A stretch of DNA of 64,000 nucleotides from Plotosus lineatus (Eukaryota > Chordata > Actinopteri > Siluriformes > Plotosidae). The notes below the pieces were generated by a model that saw only the letters and a program-made list of their open reading frames with translations, was not told where the DNA came from and ran no database searches. Positions 31,641 through 43,639 of the stretch are shown piece by piece. The stretch's first letter is position 1; every line of letters begins with the position of its first letter. A program made the translations under genes and the position numbers. The stretch spans positions 81,281,550-81,345,549 of the forward strand of contig CM045729.1 in assembly GCA_024760905.1 (NCBI GenBank), read 5' to 3'.

Positions 31641-31933
31641 TGCCTGAGTGCACTTTAGTTATGTTTTCATATCAAACCTAAAAATGAGGTTAACTGAAAT
31701 TAAAGTACCCTTGTAGCTTCACGCCTCTGAGTCTCTGAAGTTATTGTTATTTTAGATGAATCGTTGCTTTTGGATCTGGACCAATTATATCTTGCCATCT
31801 CCTCATAGCTGAGAAACCACCGCTATTAAAACCCAGTCAATGCACTAACAGTACAGGCTGTGCATGTGTGGCGGTGTGCATTTACTGCTCTGCGGATTGG
31901 GACAGAAGCTGTGTGTGTGTCTGTCTCTTTATG

Positions 31934-31972
<39 letters not shown>

Positions 31973-34900
31973 CTGTGTTGTGCTGATACTCTTTTGAAGA
32001 CGCCAAAGATACTCGTCATGCCCGAACTCGCCATTTAAACAACCCCCTCCTCTCTTAATAGCTTCTTGAGACGGCTGACTACAAGCACACACACACACAC
32101 TTTGATTAAAGGGAACACTCATCAAAAAGGTCAAGCAGCAGAGGCGGAATTGCTGATGTCGGCATTTTTCATATCACCCAGAGAGTGTATTGAAGGTGCC
32201 TACAAGATACACACACACACACAATTTGTCTAACTACCTGTGTAAGGACCTTCCACTGACACACTGATTACAGTAGTCAATTAAATTTTACTAGACCTCA
32301 GGAACCAGGAGGAACCATTTTGGTTCTCTGAGATCTGTTTCACAAGTACACCACCACCAACAACAATAATATTAATAACAACAAAAGAACAGTAAAAACA
32401 TTAATGATAATAATAAATGTGATTCCTGGGGTCCAAGTGAGGAGACCAATAAGGAGCACACGCACTCATGAACAGGAAGATGAGTGATGAGGACAGCAAG
32501 ACGTCGCAGAGAAGTCATGTCATAGCGAGTTGCTTTTTACCATAAAAGGAACGAGTTGGCGTAATAATGATAAAGCTGACACTCAGACCTCCAATAGCAA
32601 TAATAATAGCCAGGTGTCTCGTTCTGCCCCCCCCCTGCTGTTATGACTCAGTGGTGACCCTTAAACTTCTTATATTGCGGATCACGATCCAGTGCCATAG
32701 CAATGCATCATCCCAGCCCGAAGCACTACTGAGACCCTTCACTGCATCGCACCTTCCTTCAACTTTTCTTCCCAGTTCAGAGAGCGGCTGAGTCTCGATG
32801 TCCTACACTCCTCTAATCTGATCTCTCTCTCTCTCTCCCTCACTGACACACATACACACACAATCCTCCACAGGTGCAGAAATAATGCGTTGAGGAAGTG
32901 AGACCTGTTTTATTGTGTTTTTTCCTGCTATGCAGAGATTCACTGTCCTGTTATTACTGTTATTAAGTTCTACCTCAGTGCTCGTATATTCAGTTTAATA
33001 ATAAAAAAATATATATATAAAATATAAAACAGAGTATATATTTAACTGCGAGTCAGAACATTGAAAAAAAGAAGTAGTAATGGTAATAAAAGTAGTGTGT
33101 GTGTAATAAGGACATGCTGTAATCGGGACACTGCCGGTAGGTGCCCAGCTGTACAGACTCCTTCAGAAAGAGGAAAGTAATCAACAGTCGGTTTATTATT
33201 GTTCGACCACGTGGAGGCTCGTATATATCCAGCTCAATGAGCTGTTACGATGGAAACGGTAATGTATCACAGCCATACACCTGCACTACTGTTCATGAAA
33301 ACCTATCAACTTCGAGAATTGAACAGTGCAGTGTGTGCTTTCTATCAAAGGAATTATTTTAACTGTGCATTTAAATTAGACAGGGAAACAGGAATAGAAA
33401 GACTCATGATTCACCATCAGAGGGTGTCGGCTACTCGCTGTAGCAGCTTTGTCCCACTCTTCTTCTACTGCAAACCACTCGCTCGGTTTGTACTTGAGAA
33501 AGCTGCTGTATAAGCCTTAACCAAGAACTAACAAGTGTCCAGCAACTCCGTCATTACCACAAATATCACAAAGCTTTTCAGCTCAGGAGGACACCTCAGG
33601 GTTTTAAACCAGGGGCGGGGTTATGGAATTTTGAAATCATATACTCTTGCATGTTATCGGTAGAACCAGAGTTGATTGGTTGGCACACAGTTTATTTGGA
33701 TGTGATCTAGAAATGATGTAGAAAAGCATCATTTTAATGCGGCAGGTTTATCATGAGATTTGTTTGGCAGATATCAAACTTTGGTTGTTGTTTTTTTTCT
33801 TCAGTGCTTGTTCGACGTGATCTCGATAAGCTGTTAGATAAGGTTCTATGTCTTTACCTCTGGACTGGAATGCTGAACACCACCACAAAGTAATTAATTT
33901 TGAAATGACATCCATGCCTTCGCTATGCCTCTTCCTGTCTTCAAGTTACATATACTCACAACGTTTAGCAGAGCAGTGTTGTGGCGGTGTAACCATGGTG
34001 ATTTACCTCTACGGTGTAAACAGTATCACAGAATCTCTACCAGTGGACAAATGACACCATAAAGAAGAGAAATACTGTTCCAGCAGCCAACCCTATTTGG
34101 TGTAAAGATTCACATTGTGGCAGTGCACTTGCGTCCTCTGTGGCCATCGCATGTTTCATGTCACATAAACATTCTTGGTACAAGGTTTGTTGTTGGTGGT
34201 TTTTTTTTTTTTTTTTTAAGTTCCAGTGTTTCAGCGCCATGCTATAAAAAAAAAAAAATGAATCGCTGAAATGTTTGGCCGTTTTCATGATCTTAATTGT
34301 TTGTTCTCGGAGTGATGATTAAAAGTGAGATCATAATTAAGAGAAGAGAACTGAACTCGAGTCAAGTGCACTCGATGTTTTGTATTTTACTGTAAGGACG
34401 AACTTGCTGGAGCTGCAGGGGGAACAACGGCACTGTGGGTCATAAAACATGACGGAGAGGACATTAGTATATTTTAGCACCGGGGAAGCGAGGTATGAAA
34501 TATCATTTCCACCTTCTTTCACCCTTGAGGTGTAATCGCACTGTTTTGAGTTACGACGGGGCCAAAAACACATCAACCTTCATCTCTCACTACTTAGCAA
34601 TGTTCCATGCCATTGGCCCAAGTGTCTGTTTAGATTTAATAGCAGTGCGATGGTAACAGTAGCTTTAAAATGCACAGTAAATCTTCTGCTCTGCTCACTG
34701 ATGATCAATACGAACACTGGTTTACTCTGGGTTCCACCACGCCTTTATCTCTTCATCATATCCACTGAGTCCTACCCTACCTTTTAACCCTTATCTCCTC
34801 TTTCTTCCTTTTTACCAACTCTGTACCGTGTTGGTGCCGTGACCCAGATTCACCCAACAGCTCCTTGTACGCTAAAGAGAGAAGCTGTGTTCCTCTTTAC

Positions 34901-34975
34901 CTGTTCTCATGTTGTTGTTTTTTTTTCTTTCTACTCATCACTGTGTTTTTATCCCATGCCACATGCTCATGCCAA
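31641..34975. other. Intron sequence, mostly unique
   Basis: Apparently single-copy, with microsatellites (CT)n(GT)n at 31936-31972, short CA runs at 32088-32100 and 32211-32222, a pyrimidine run at 32822-32860 and poly(T)/poly(A) runs near 34200-34260. No exon, RNA gene or transposon was recognised. Confidence 0.5.
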
Positions 34976-34995
34976 AACCAGGAGAGTTATAACTG

Positions 34996-35349
34996 TCTGT
35001 CTTCCTTTCGGCTTTTTCCCTTTCTCGGGAGTCGCCACAGCGAATCATCTGATTCGCACGTTTGATTTGACAGAGGTTTTTACGTCGGATGCCCTTCCTG
35101 TCACAACCCTTTTTAGCAAGGGACACATACACGCTGACGACTTTGCAGCTACTCTTTACGAAAGTCAGCAATGGTTCTTTTACATGTCTCTCACCATAGA
35201 CAGTGACAGACATGGCCCGCCTTTGATAACCCAGTTAGCTGCACTGGGGGGGGACAGTGACAACCTTGTGGAGAGTGGGACTCGAACCCCCAACCTTTGG
35301 ATCAGCGATCCAGCGCCCTATACCACTAGACCACCACTGCCCTAACCAG
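34996..35349 (-). mobile_element. Full-length SINE, head A with RTE-like tail, 20-bp TSD
   Basis: Complete copy in minus orientation. The tail is at the left (CTTTCGGCTTTTTCCC, GTCGCCACAGCGAATCATC, TTTTTACGTCGGATGCCCTT), and the head at the right holds GGGACTCGAACCCCCAACC (complement of the B-box) and ACCACTAGACC-like A-box. It is flanked by a near-perfect duplication, AACCAGGAGAGTTATAACTG (34976-34995) versus AACCAGTAGAGTTATAACTG (35350-35369), 19 of 20 bases. This defines the exact ends of the family (354 bp). Confidence 0.93.
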
Positions 35350-35627
35350 AACCAGTAGAGTTATAACTGAATTCTGTATTTGGTAGCTAGGACGTAGGGA
35401 GTACATCAGCGAGGTCATCCTAATTTTTACCGCTGTAGTAATTTGTACTCCATACAGGGACAGTGAAATTAGCCTTTTTTTTGTAGTGCAAGGACGCAGT
35501 GAATGATTCATAGCTAACAAGTTTTCTTGATGCGGGAGAGGTACTGCTGGACAAACAGACTCGTGTCCGTGCTCAGACCGTTGGTTTTACTGAGAACAGA
35601 TGAATATAGCAGCCATTGAGATTTCCT

Positions 35628-35918
35628 TTCGTCTTTTTCCCTTTATCAGGGGTCACCACAGTGAATTATTCGCGCGTTTGATTTGGTTTATAGGTTTTTA
35701 TTTCCGATGCCCTTCCTGAAACAAACCCTTTATCAAGGGACAGAAACATGCTGACGGCTTTGCAGCTTCTCTTTTTACGAAAGTCAGCAATGGTTCTTTT
35801 ACATCTTTTACATGGTTCTTTTACACCAAAGACAGTGAGAGACATGGCCGGCCTTTGATAACCCAGTTAGCTGCACTGGGGGGGGACAGTGATAACCTTG
35901 TAGAGAGTGGGACTCGCC
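35628..35918 (-). mobile_element. SINE, RTE-like tail, head truncated, joined to Tigger
   Basis: Minus orientation. Tail CCTTTCGTCTTTTTCCC and CGATGCCCTTCCTG at left, body TTTGATAACCCAGTTAGCTG, ending at GAGAGTGGGACTCG, in the middle of the B-box, where the Tigger fragment begins. A local duplication of TTTTACATCTTTTACATGG is present near 35795-35822. Confidence 0.8.
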
Positions 35919-36163
35919 GTTTTGCGATGATAGTTGACTTAATCGGGGCTGCTGCTTTCAGTGCTTCCTTAATGCGATCCTTATCCTTCAAAATTGTAGA
36001 TACCATGGAATGGGAGAGGTGGAGATCTCGAGCGATGGAATTTACCTTTTTTCCCTCCTTCATACTGCTTAATCACGTTCATCTTTGTCTCCAACGACAG
36101 TGCCTTCCTTGCTTTCTTGGTAGAATTACCATCTGATGAATTGGACTTCCTCTTGGGGACCAT
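35919..36163 (-). pseudogene. Tigger1-like transposase N-terminus, frameshifted
   Basis: Starts at ATG 36163-36161 (MVPKRKSNSSDG) with a basic stretch and KKARKALSLETKMNVIKQYE, then shifts frame near 36050 and continues as KVNSIARDLHLSHSMVSTIL and KDKDRIKEALKAAAPIKST. This is the CENP-B-type helix-turn-helix region of a Tigger1-like transposase. The catalytic domain is absent. It is a different subfamily from the MPPKRPAPSK protein at 5043-5291. Confidence 0.8.
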
Positions 36164-36340
36164 GGTAACGGTGTACAGTAAATGAATGTAAAATTGTACT
36201 GTAAAAGAGATGTTATCGACTCACAGTGTAATGGTAGAATGCTGTGAGTGTGAGATGCTGGGATGCTGCGCTGCCAGACATATACAGTAAACTCATAATA
36301 GGCATCTGCTAGACATGGTCGTAAGTACAGGTGGTCGTGA
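35919..36340 (-). mobile_element. Tigger-type DNA transposon, 5' fragment
   Basis: Minus orientation. The transposase start is at 36163 and subterminal sequence extends right to about 36340 (GGTCGTAAGTACAGGTGG...). Everything downstream of the HTH-encoding region is missing at the junction with the SINE (35918/35919). Confidence 0.75.
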
Positions 36341-38540
36341 CTTGCGCCCCTCTTCTTATAGGTTTCGCTCTAATAAATCTTTAATCCATACAGTAAAAAA
36401 AAAAAAAAATCAGGTCTCTGATTACAATGCATCTCCTCTGATTCTGTTCCCCATTTGTCTTTTTATTTTTCTTGTAGTGTGTAGTTTATTCTTTGAGCCT
36501 CTTCTGCTTGTCCTACTGCCCAGATGGTATATTTAACACAACTGCAGTGCTGAATAGAAAGAGAGTGCAAATCAGATTTGGGCTGCTGAGACCTGTATTG
36601 TGTAACCCTGTCACTCTGAGACTGTGCACGCTGTGTTGGAACAGAAGGTATTTAAAGGGCATTATGCGTAAAATAAGAGTGATTTTCTGCTCTCTGGAAT
36701 TAATTTAGAGCCAGCGTCCCACACGGCGTCGTGCTAATGAAAGCTCTCTGCCTGGCCGGCACGATGGCTTCATTATTTATTGAGCACTGGAATCTCATTT
36801 CTGTCCAGTCGTCCCATCACGGGCTGCGTATTGTTCCCAGTGTATGAAGATGCTGTTCCTCTCTGATAAATAAGGTCCAGAATTTAGGTACAGTAGGTAA
36901 GCCGAGGGTCGCTGTGGCGAGCGCGTACAGGTGCTGAGCAGCATTGATAAGAGACGTTTTTTCATTGTTGTAAACCTGGTCACCTATAGTGTTAAATTTA
37001 TTTTTGTGTAAAAGCAAAAGTTAAGTCCTTAACATCCCATACATGCATGTTTTATGTATATAACTGGCACATTTAATCAATTATCAGCAATTAAAAGCCA
37101 TCTGTACCTGCCTTCTGACCGCACGCCTGCCCGGCGCCGAACAAAGACCTGGAAAGCCTGATGGTTTCTGATGGCTCGCTCAGTCTTGCATCAATCAGAA
37201 TCGTTTCTTCTTCTGCATTTTCATTCAAAATTCTGCCATCACTCCGCCGGAAGTGGTTAAAATACCGCTTTAAAGTTTTCATTCAGGTTATAGACTGAAT
37301 AAATAAACTCACTTATGCCATTTTCATATAAAAACAAAACTTAAATAGTCTAAAGTCACCATATGAGATGAAATAATTTGATGTGAAATTGCGCCCGCGC
37401 GGGGATGTTTAGTCGGGCCTGGTTACAGCGTGGAGCCGCAGAGATCAGAAACGCCACAAACACTGAAAGAACTTCATGATGAAATATACAAACAATTGAG
37501 TACGTGTCGGTTACTAAAGAACTTTATTTTTCCTTGCATGAATCTCATAGCTTAATGCTGCATGAATACGGATATTACTATGGGACGTATTATAATGCGA
37601 TATAAATTAAAAATAATGCATAAGATGTAAATAAATAAAGTAATATAAATGCACACACATACAGACGCACGCAGATGCGCACCTCTCAAAAATGTAAGTT
37701 AGTTTTGATTGGGGGTTTTGGGTTGTTTTGTTTGTTTGTTTTTGGGTTGTTTTTTTTTTGCATAATTGGCCTTGTTTTGTGGCATTTTTCCTTAACTTTT
37801 CTCTCTATTCTTCCTTAATTTCCTTATTTTTTTAATTCGCTGAATATTTAAAAAAAAATACAAATGTGATGCACTGAAGCCGCATCAATAAGTCTTGCAA
37901 GGGAAATTATTGCTTCTGCATTTAACCCATCAACAGGGATGAAGTCATGAAATAAAGTATTGTTAATTGATAAAAAAAGGGCATGTTTGTCATTGACCCC
38001 AATATTCACAATATTGTGGCTAATTTACTTTCAAAAGTCAACTGATTTTCTGACGGAGTTGCAGAAACATGATTTTTTTTTTTTCATTTTTAGGAGTGAA
38101 ATTTTTTAAATTAATCATGCAGATAATAACTTAAAAAAAATTAGAGACACTGTATACACAATTGAATAAGAAAATGTAGAGCAATAAACATTTTAAACTT
38201 TTTATTTATTTGATCTATAATTTTGGCATTTTAGGTTATATTAGTGTAAAATTGACCATAAAACGCTTTCATCCTGAAGATTTAAAATCCTGTAACTTTT
38301 TAAGCAATAATGAGATCTTAATACATGGGGATCATTTTCTTTATTTTTTTTCCTGTTCGTTCTGATTCATTATTATACAAGAGATGACCACATAAAGCAG
38401 ATTATTTACAGCATAAATAAAACAGATAGTTTGTGAGTTTTAATGCCCTGCTCAGTTTCATGATGTAATAATAAGCCTGTCTGCGGTATGTTAATGAAGG
38501 ACCGAAAACATATGTTACACGTGGTCACGCCTCACAGGAA
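36341..38540. other. Intron sequence, unique; candidate conserved non-coding region
   Basis: No transposon or exon recognised. The stretch 36690-36850 (GCGTCGTGCTAATGAAAGCT, CTTCATTATTTATTGAGCAC) and 37090-37290 lack repeat signatures and look compositionally unlike their AT-rich surroundings, so they are candidates for conserved non-coding elements. This is a weak inference. Confidence 0.35.
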
Positions 38541-38559
38541 AATGGCGGCTTTTTTTGGG

Positions 38560-38825
38560 GGGGGGGTGTTTCTGTGTGGAGGTTGTATGTACTCCTGAAG
38601 TTTGCATGTTTCTTTTTTTTTTTTTCCTTCTTCTTTTGAGTTGTCTGGTTTCCTACCACAGTCCAAAAACATGCACAGTACCTTATTGGCTATTCATAAT
38701 TGCACCGAGATGTGTGTGGTTGTGTATGTATGTTGGGCATGCAATGGACTGGTGAGCCGACCGACTGAGAAGCTCCAGCCTCCCCATGACCCAACCAGAT
38801 TAAGCTGTGTAGTGAATGAATTAAA
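38560..38825 (+). mobile_element. SINE, head B type, 5' part lost
   Basis: Plus orientation. GGTGTTTCTGTGTGGAGG, CTACCACAGTCCAAAAACATGC, GCATGCAATGGACTGGTGAG and a tail ending AGATTAAGCTGTGTAGTGAATG. The tRNA-like head is missing before the G-run at 38559-38567. Confidence 0.65.
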
Positions 38826-40285
38826 AAAAACACACCATTTGTGTTCAGATTATTCAAAATTCTGACTAACAATAACAATATTGATGACAGCAAAAGGAAA
38901 ATTTTCTTCTTCTTCTTTTTTTTTCTTTAATTTTTAGTTAAAAGTCACAGGTTTTGGCCATGCATACTCTTTTATTCCCACTGGGGTCAAAAGGTTAAGT
39001 GCTTCTCACGAGAGTCCATTGTTGGTATGGAAATGCAGGGTTATGATGCTTGAACAGGCCGCAAAGGTCATGCACTGAGCAAGCAGAAACCCGAATTAGC
39101 TGTTACCATGGAAACAGCATTGAGGCGAAGCAAGGACTAAATTCAGTGGAGGCAGTAATTTGTTGTGAATGTTCTGGGGGTTTACGGTCATGATGGTTGT
39201 ATTCGAAACCTAACAGTTGTTAACGATTACCTCTGGCTGCTCCCGAATGTTCAGCCCTGTTCAGACGGGATTAGGTTTCCGTGAGGCCATCAGAAGGCTA
39301 CTGACTGTCATGTGTGCAGTCTGTGACCTCAAGTCATGATCGGGGTCAAAGTGATGTCTGTGATTTCAGAGTAGCCAATGTAAACTGCTCTGAGGATATC
39401 CTGGACCCAGGACACGTCCAAAATTCAGCAGCTAGCTGAATTAGAACACTGTCACAACATACAAAGAAAATTCAGAGATGTAGGAGCATGTGAAGCTGAG
39501 GAATACATATCACTTCCTGTTTGGAGCTAAATATGTGCTGGAGGGTTTTACTTGCAGTTGACGGGGTTTGTGACCAAGCAAAGAGCTGATTCAGGGAATC
39601 TTTTGTACCTCGTGTCAGAGTACCACGGTAATAAAACACAGCAGGTTTACGTGCAACCGAGTCGCTCTAATGGAGAAGAAACCTTCACTGAAGCTTTGAG
39701 GCTGTATTGCTGTAAGCCTTTTTTTTTACAACTCAGGAGTTTGGAGAGCTAATTTCATCTTCAGCGGTGTACTCGACCCTGTATGGTCTCTTCTGAGTGC
39801 ATGTGAAATCCACTCGCTCCATGGATGAATGAAGGCGTGCATTCAGTGGCTCTTTTATTACCGTGGAGATTCTGGCATCCGTTCAGCAGAACGCAAAAGA
39901 TCGTTTGGAAGGAGCAGCTGATGGCTAAATGTCTGACCTGCTACAAATTTCAGAGAAGGATACTGTAGCGTAATTTAGCGGGCTGTATCGCAGTTATATC
40001 ATCGTATTCCACAGTGCTGTCCACCTTCAGCCAATAAGAATGCTGCTTGATAATATATTCGTTACAGAACATGTGAAAAGACACACGGACACTGGCTGTC
40101 ATTACTCTGATGTTTTACACTCAGACCCTCCCGGGTGGTACAGCCAGAGGCGGACAGGGGTTTTCCGCTCTTCTGACTGCTCGCACTTCTCGTTATCATG
40201 ATGTTCCTCGGGTTCCTCAGGCTGAGCTGAGAGACACACTGATGGCCACCAAAGTGTCCATGTGCCCCCTAAGCCCGCCAGACTC
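38826..40285. other. Intron sequence, unique
   Basis: No transposon recognised. It contains a perfect X-box-like GTTACCATGGAAAC at 39112-39125. No exon is supported. Confidence 0.45.
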
Positions 40286-40754
40286 CCTCTCTCCATCTGA
40301 TTAATCTTTCCATCCATCCCTCTGTCCATCCATCCATCTCTCCATCTGATTAATCTACGAATTTATTCCTCCATCCATCAGATTATTCTATGCACCAATC
40401 CCCCTATCTCTCTCTGATAACACTTTCCATCTATCTATCTGATTAGTCTATCCATCCCTCTATCTTGCCATCTGATAAATCTAACCATCTATCCATCACT
40501 CCATCTATCCATTTCTGTACCTGATTAGTCCATCCATCTCTCTGTCTATCTCTCTCTCTCTGGTAAATTTATCTGTACATCATGTCTTCATCTGATTCAT
40601 CCATTTATCCAGAAATTTTGGTATTGGAGAAATCTATAAATCTCTCCATCTGATAAATCTCACAATCTATCCATCCTTCAAACAATATGACTGATCTATC
40701 CACCTCCCACCAATCCATACTTCTGTCTGTCTATCTGATTAACCTATCCATCTA
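40286..40754. repeat. Imperfect CCATC/CTGATTAATCTAT minisatellite
   Basis: About twelve degenerate repetitions mixing TCCATCCATC with TCTGATTAATCTA-type segments. The complete Tc1 element begins at its right end. Confidence 0.8.
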
Positions 40755-42270
40755 CTAGTCCTTCTCAAAAAATTAGCATATTGTGATAAAGTTAATTATT
40801 TTCTGTAATGTACTGATAAAAATTAAACTTTCATATAGTTTAGATTCATTGCACCCAAACTGAAATATTTCAGGTCTTTTATTGTTTTAATACTGATGAT
40901 TTTGGCATACAGCTCATGGAAACCCAAAATTCCCATCTCAAAAAATTAGCGTATTTCATCCGACCAATAAAAAAAAAGGGGGGTTTTAATACAAAAAAGT
41001 CAACCTTCAAATGATTGTTCAGTTTATGCACTCAATACTTGGATGGGAACCCTTTTGCAGAAATGACTGCTTCAATGCGGCGTGGCATGGAGGCAATCAG
41101 CCTGTGGCACTGCTGAGGTGTTATGGATGCCCAGGATGCTTCGATAGCGGCCTTAAGCTCATCCACAGTGTTGGGTCTGGTGTCTCTCAACTTTCTCTTC
41201 ACAATATCCCACAGATTCTCTATGGGGTTCAGGTCAGGAGAGTTGGAACTCCAATTGAGCACAGTAATACCATGGTCAGTAAACCATTTAGCAGTGGTTT
41301 TGGCACTGTGAGCAGGTGCCAGGTCGTTCTGAAAAATGAAATCTTCATCTCCATAAAGCTTTTCAGCAGATGGAAGCATGAAGTGCTCCAAAATCTCCTG
41401 ATAGCTCGCTGCATCGACCCTGCCCTTGATAACACACAGTGGACCAACACCAGCAGCTGACATGGCACCCCAGACCATCACTGACTGTGGGTACTTGACA
41501 CTGGACTTCAGGCATTTTGGCATTTCCTTCTCCCCAGTCTTCCTCCAGACTCTGGCACCTTGATTTACGAATGACATGTAAAATTGTTCATCCGAAAAAA
41601 GTACTTTGGACCACTGAGCAACAGTCCAGTTCCGCTTCTCTGTAGCCCAGGTCAGGCATTTCTGCCGCTGTTTCTGGTTCAAAAGTGGCTTGACCTGGGG
41701 AATGCGGCACCTGTAGCCCATTTCCTGCAAACGCCTGTGCACGGTGGCTCTGGATGTTTCTACTCCAGACTCATTCCACTGCTTCCACAGGTCCCCCAAG
41801 GTCTAGAATGAAGAGGTGGCTTGATGTAGCACTCTGGGAACAGCCTATTTGCTCAGAGATTTCTTTCTATGTCTTACCCTCTTGCTTGATGGTGTCAATG
41901 ATGGCCTTCTGGACAGCAGTCAGGTCGGCAGTCTTACCCATGATTGCTGTTTTGAGTAATGAACCAGGTTGGGAGTTTTTAAAAGCCTCAGGAATCTTTT
42001 GTAGGTATTTAGAGTTAATTGGTTAATTCAGATGATTAGGTTAATGGCTCATTTAGACTACCTGAACATGATATCCTAATTTTTTGAGATAGGAATTTTG
42101 GGTTTTCATGAGCTGTATGCCAAAATCATCAGTATTAAAACAATAAAAGACCTGAAATATTTCAGTTGGTGTGCAATGAATCTAAAATATATGAAAGTTT
42201 AATTTTTATCGGTACATTACAGAAAATCATGAACTTTATCACAATATGCTAATTTTTTGAGAAGGACTGG
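40755..42270 (-). mobile_element. Complete Tc1-type DNA transposon with IR/DR ends
   Basis: TA duplications at 40753-40754 and 42271-42272. Termini CTAGTCCTTCTCAAAAAATT (left) and AATTTTTTGAGAAGGACTGG (right, inverted). Long inverted repeats of about 230 bp hold a second inner direct repeat (left ATCTCAAAAAATTAGCG near 40936; right inverse CTAATTTTTTGAGATAGG near 42078), the IR/DR arrangement seen in Tc1 elements such as Sleeping Beauty. Length 1516 bp. Confidence 0.95.
41032..41941 (-). pseudogene. Tc1 transposase, catalytic domain intact, DNA-binding domain deleted
   Basis: Begins at ATG 41941-41939 (MGKTADLTAVQKAIIDT) with a paired-like first helix-turn-helix. A TAG stop follows after KQEGKT, and then the second HTH region is internally deleted with a frame change. 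A clean 255-residue frame (41799-41032) holds the DDE domain: FSDEQFY (first Asp), NDLAPAHSAK (second Asp) and SPDLNPIENLWDIVK (Glu), with the GFPSKY terminus. The catalytic triad is present, but without an intact N-terminus the protein cannot bind its ends. The element could still be moved by a related source in trans. Confidence 0.92.
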
Positions 42271-42544
42271 TATATGAAATCGCATATAAACAAATTTTTG
42301 GGATAAAACACATTGAACTATTTTTAGGCAATTTATTTGGGAAAATAAGACCGATAACGAGCCCCCTTGATCCTGTCTTATCAATCCCAACCCTGTTCAG
42401 CCTGCAAGATAATACTTTGAGAGACGGTTTGGAAATGTAAGGAGTTGTGGTGGATTAGCAGAGAACTTGGCAACCTACTCTGTGAAAAATCTCCCAAGAA
42501 AACTGTGAATATTTACTCATTCATTTGTTCGTTCGTAACGAAAA

Positions 42545-42705
42545 AATTACTTCACCCTACAAGGGTTGTGGTGAGGCCTATCTCAGCTGCCTTGTTCATA
42601 CAAGCATGGGAGAACATGCAAACTCTGTACAATGCCATTATCGAGACTGGGACTAGAACTGAAGACCTTCTTTCAGTGAAGTGGGTCAGCCAATCACTCA
42701 GCCAC
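42545..42705 (-). mobile_element. Diverged SINE fragment, head B type
   Basis: Minus orientation. CTTCACCCTACAAGGGTTG, GGCCTATCTCAGCTGCC, GGGAGAACATGCAAACTC and a B-box-like GGGACTAGAACTGAAGACC. Confidence 0.6.
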
Positions 42706-42774
42706 AATGTGAAGGTTTCTGTCAAACATCAGATTTTTGAGAGAAATAAACAAGAAAAGATATCAACAGGCGGG

Positions 42775-43015
42775 TTGATGATGCAGTGGCTAGCAAGTCC
42801 TCACAGCAAGAAGGCCTGTGCTTGATTCCTGGGCTTGAGCATTTCTGTTTAGAGTTTGCATGTTCTCCTAGCACTTGAGGGCAATTTGGAACAGGAAATT
42901 ATCCTACAAGTCTGAGTGTGAGTGTGAATGGTTGTAGTATTGTCTAGTGATGGTCTGGTGAGCTGTTCAGGGTGTACTTGCCCTTGCACAGAGTCTGCTG
43001 GTATGATGGAATGAA
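42775..43015 (+). mobile_element. SINE, head B with TTCATT-type tail
   Basis: Plus orientation. GATGATGCAGTGGCTAGCAAG, AAGAAGGCCTGTGCTTG, GCATTTCTGTTTAGAGTTTGC, GTGAGCTGTTCAGGGTG and tail ATGGAATGAATGAAGAC. Forms an inverted pair with the fragment at 42545-42705. Confidence 0.65.
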
Positions 43016-43334
43016 TGAAGACATGAACAGAAAGGTGCTACAACACAAGAACACAGCAGAAGGAAAGGAAACTTGAATGTGATGAACATGGCTGCAGCCT
43101 CTCCAGTGTCTTGCAATGAGTTGTAGGTAAGCACTTGCATTTTATTTCATTTAGCAGGGGCTGTTTAGCAATAGACAGATCCAAAATCTTTTAAAGATTT
43201 TAATGTGTGTTGACAGGACACCACTGTTATTTTGTCTGTTTCTGTTGTTTGAGTTTGCACGTTATAGGCCTCTTAGAGACACCCGAGGCATGAAGTATAA
43301 ATAATACATAGAGGGTGCAGTGGTGTGCTGTTGA

Positions 43335-43632
43335 ATGGTGGTGGCCCTGTGGTAGGCTGCTGGATTACTGATCTCAAGGTCAAGGGTTCAAGCCCCACTG
43401 TCACTCCCCCCCCCCCCCAGTGCACTAACTGGGTTATCAGAGGCCGGCCGTGTCTCTCCCTGTCTATGGTGTGAGGTTCATGTAAAAGACCCATTGCTGA
43501 CTTTCATCAAGAGGAGCTGCATAGCCGTCAGTGTGTTTCCGGCCTCAATGGCCTCGCGAGCTGTCCAGGGTGTACTCTGCCCTCGCTCAGAGTCGAGTTT
43601 AGTGGACTAAGAGGTTCAGAAAATGAATGAAT
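43335..43632 (+). mobile_element. SINE, head A with TTCATT tail
   Basis: Plus orientation. Head GGTGGTGGCCCTGTGG, B-box GGGTTCAAGCCCCACTG, body GAGGCCGGCCGTGTCTCTCC and TTGCTGACTTTCATC, then the tail GAGCTGTCCAGGGTG, CTGCCCTCGCTCAGAG and AGAAAATGAATGAATG. Confidence 0.85.
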
Positions 43633-43639
43633 GCAGTAT

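Noticed and set aside
32567..32791. 74-residue plus-strand frame in the intron considered as SH3RF3 exon 2
   Set aside because: SH3RF exon 2 should contain an SH3 domain start (ALYxYEG-type). No such motif, acceptor or reading-frame match was seen.
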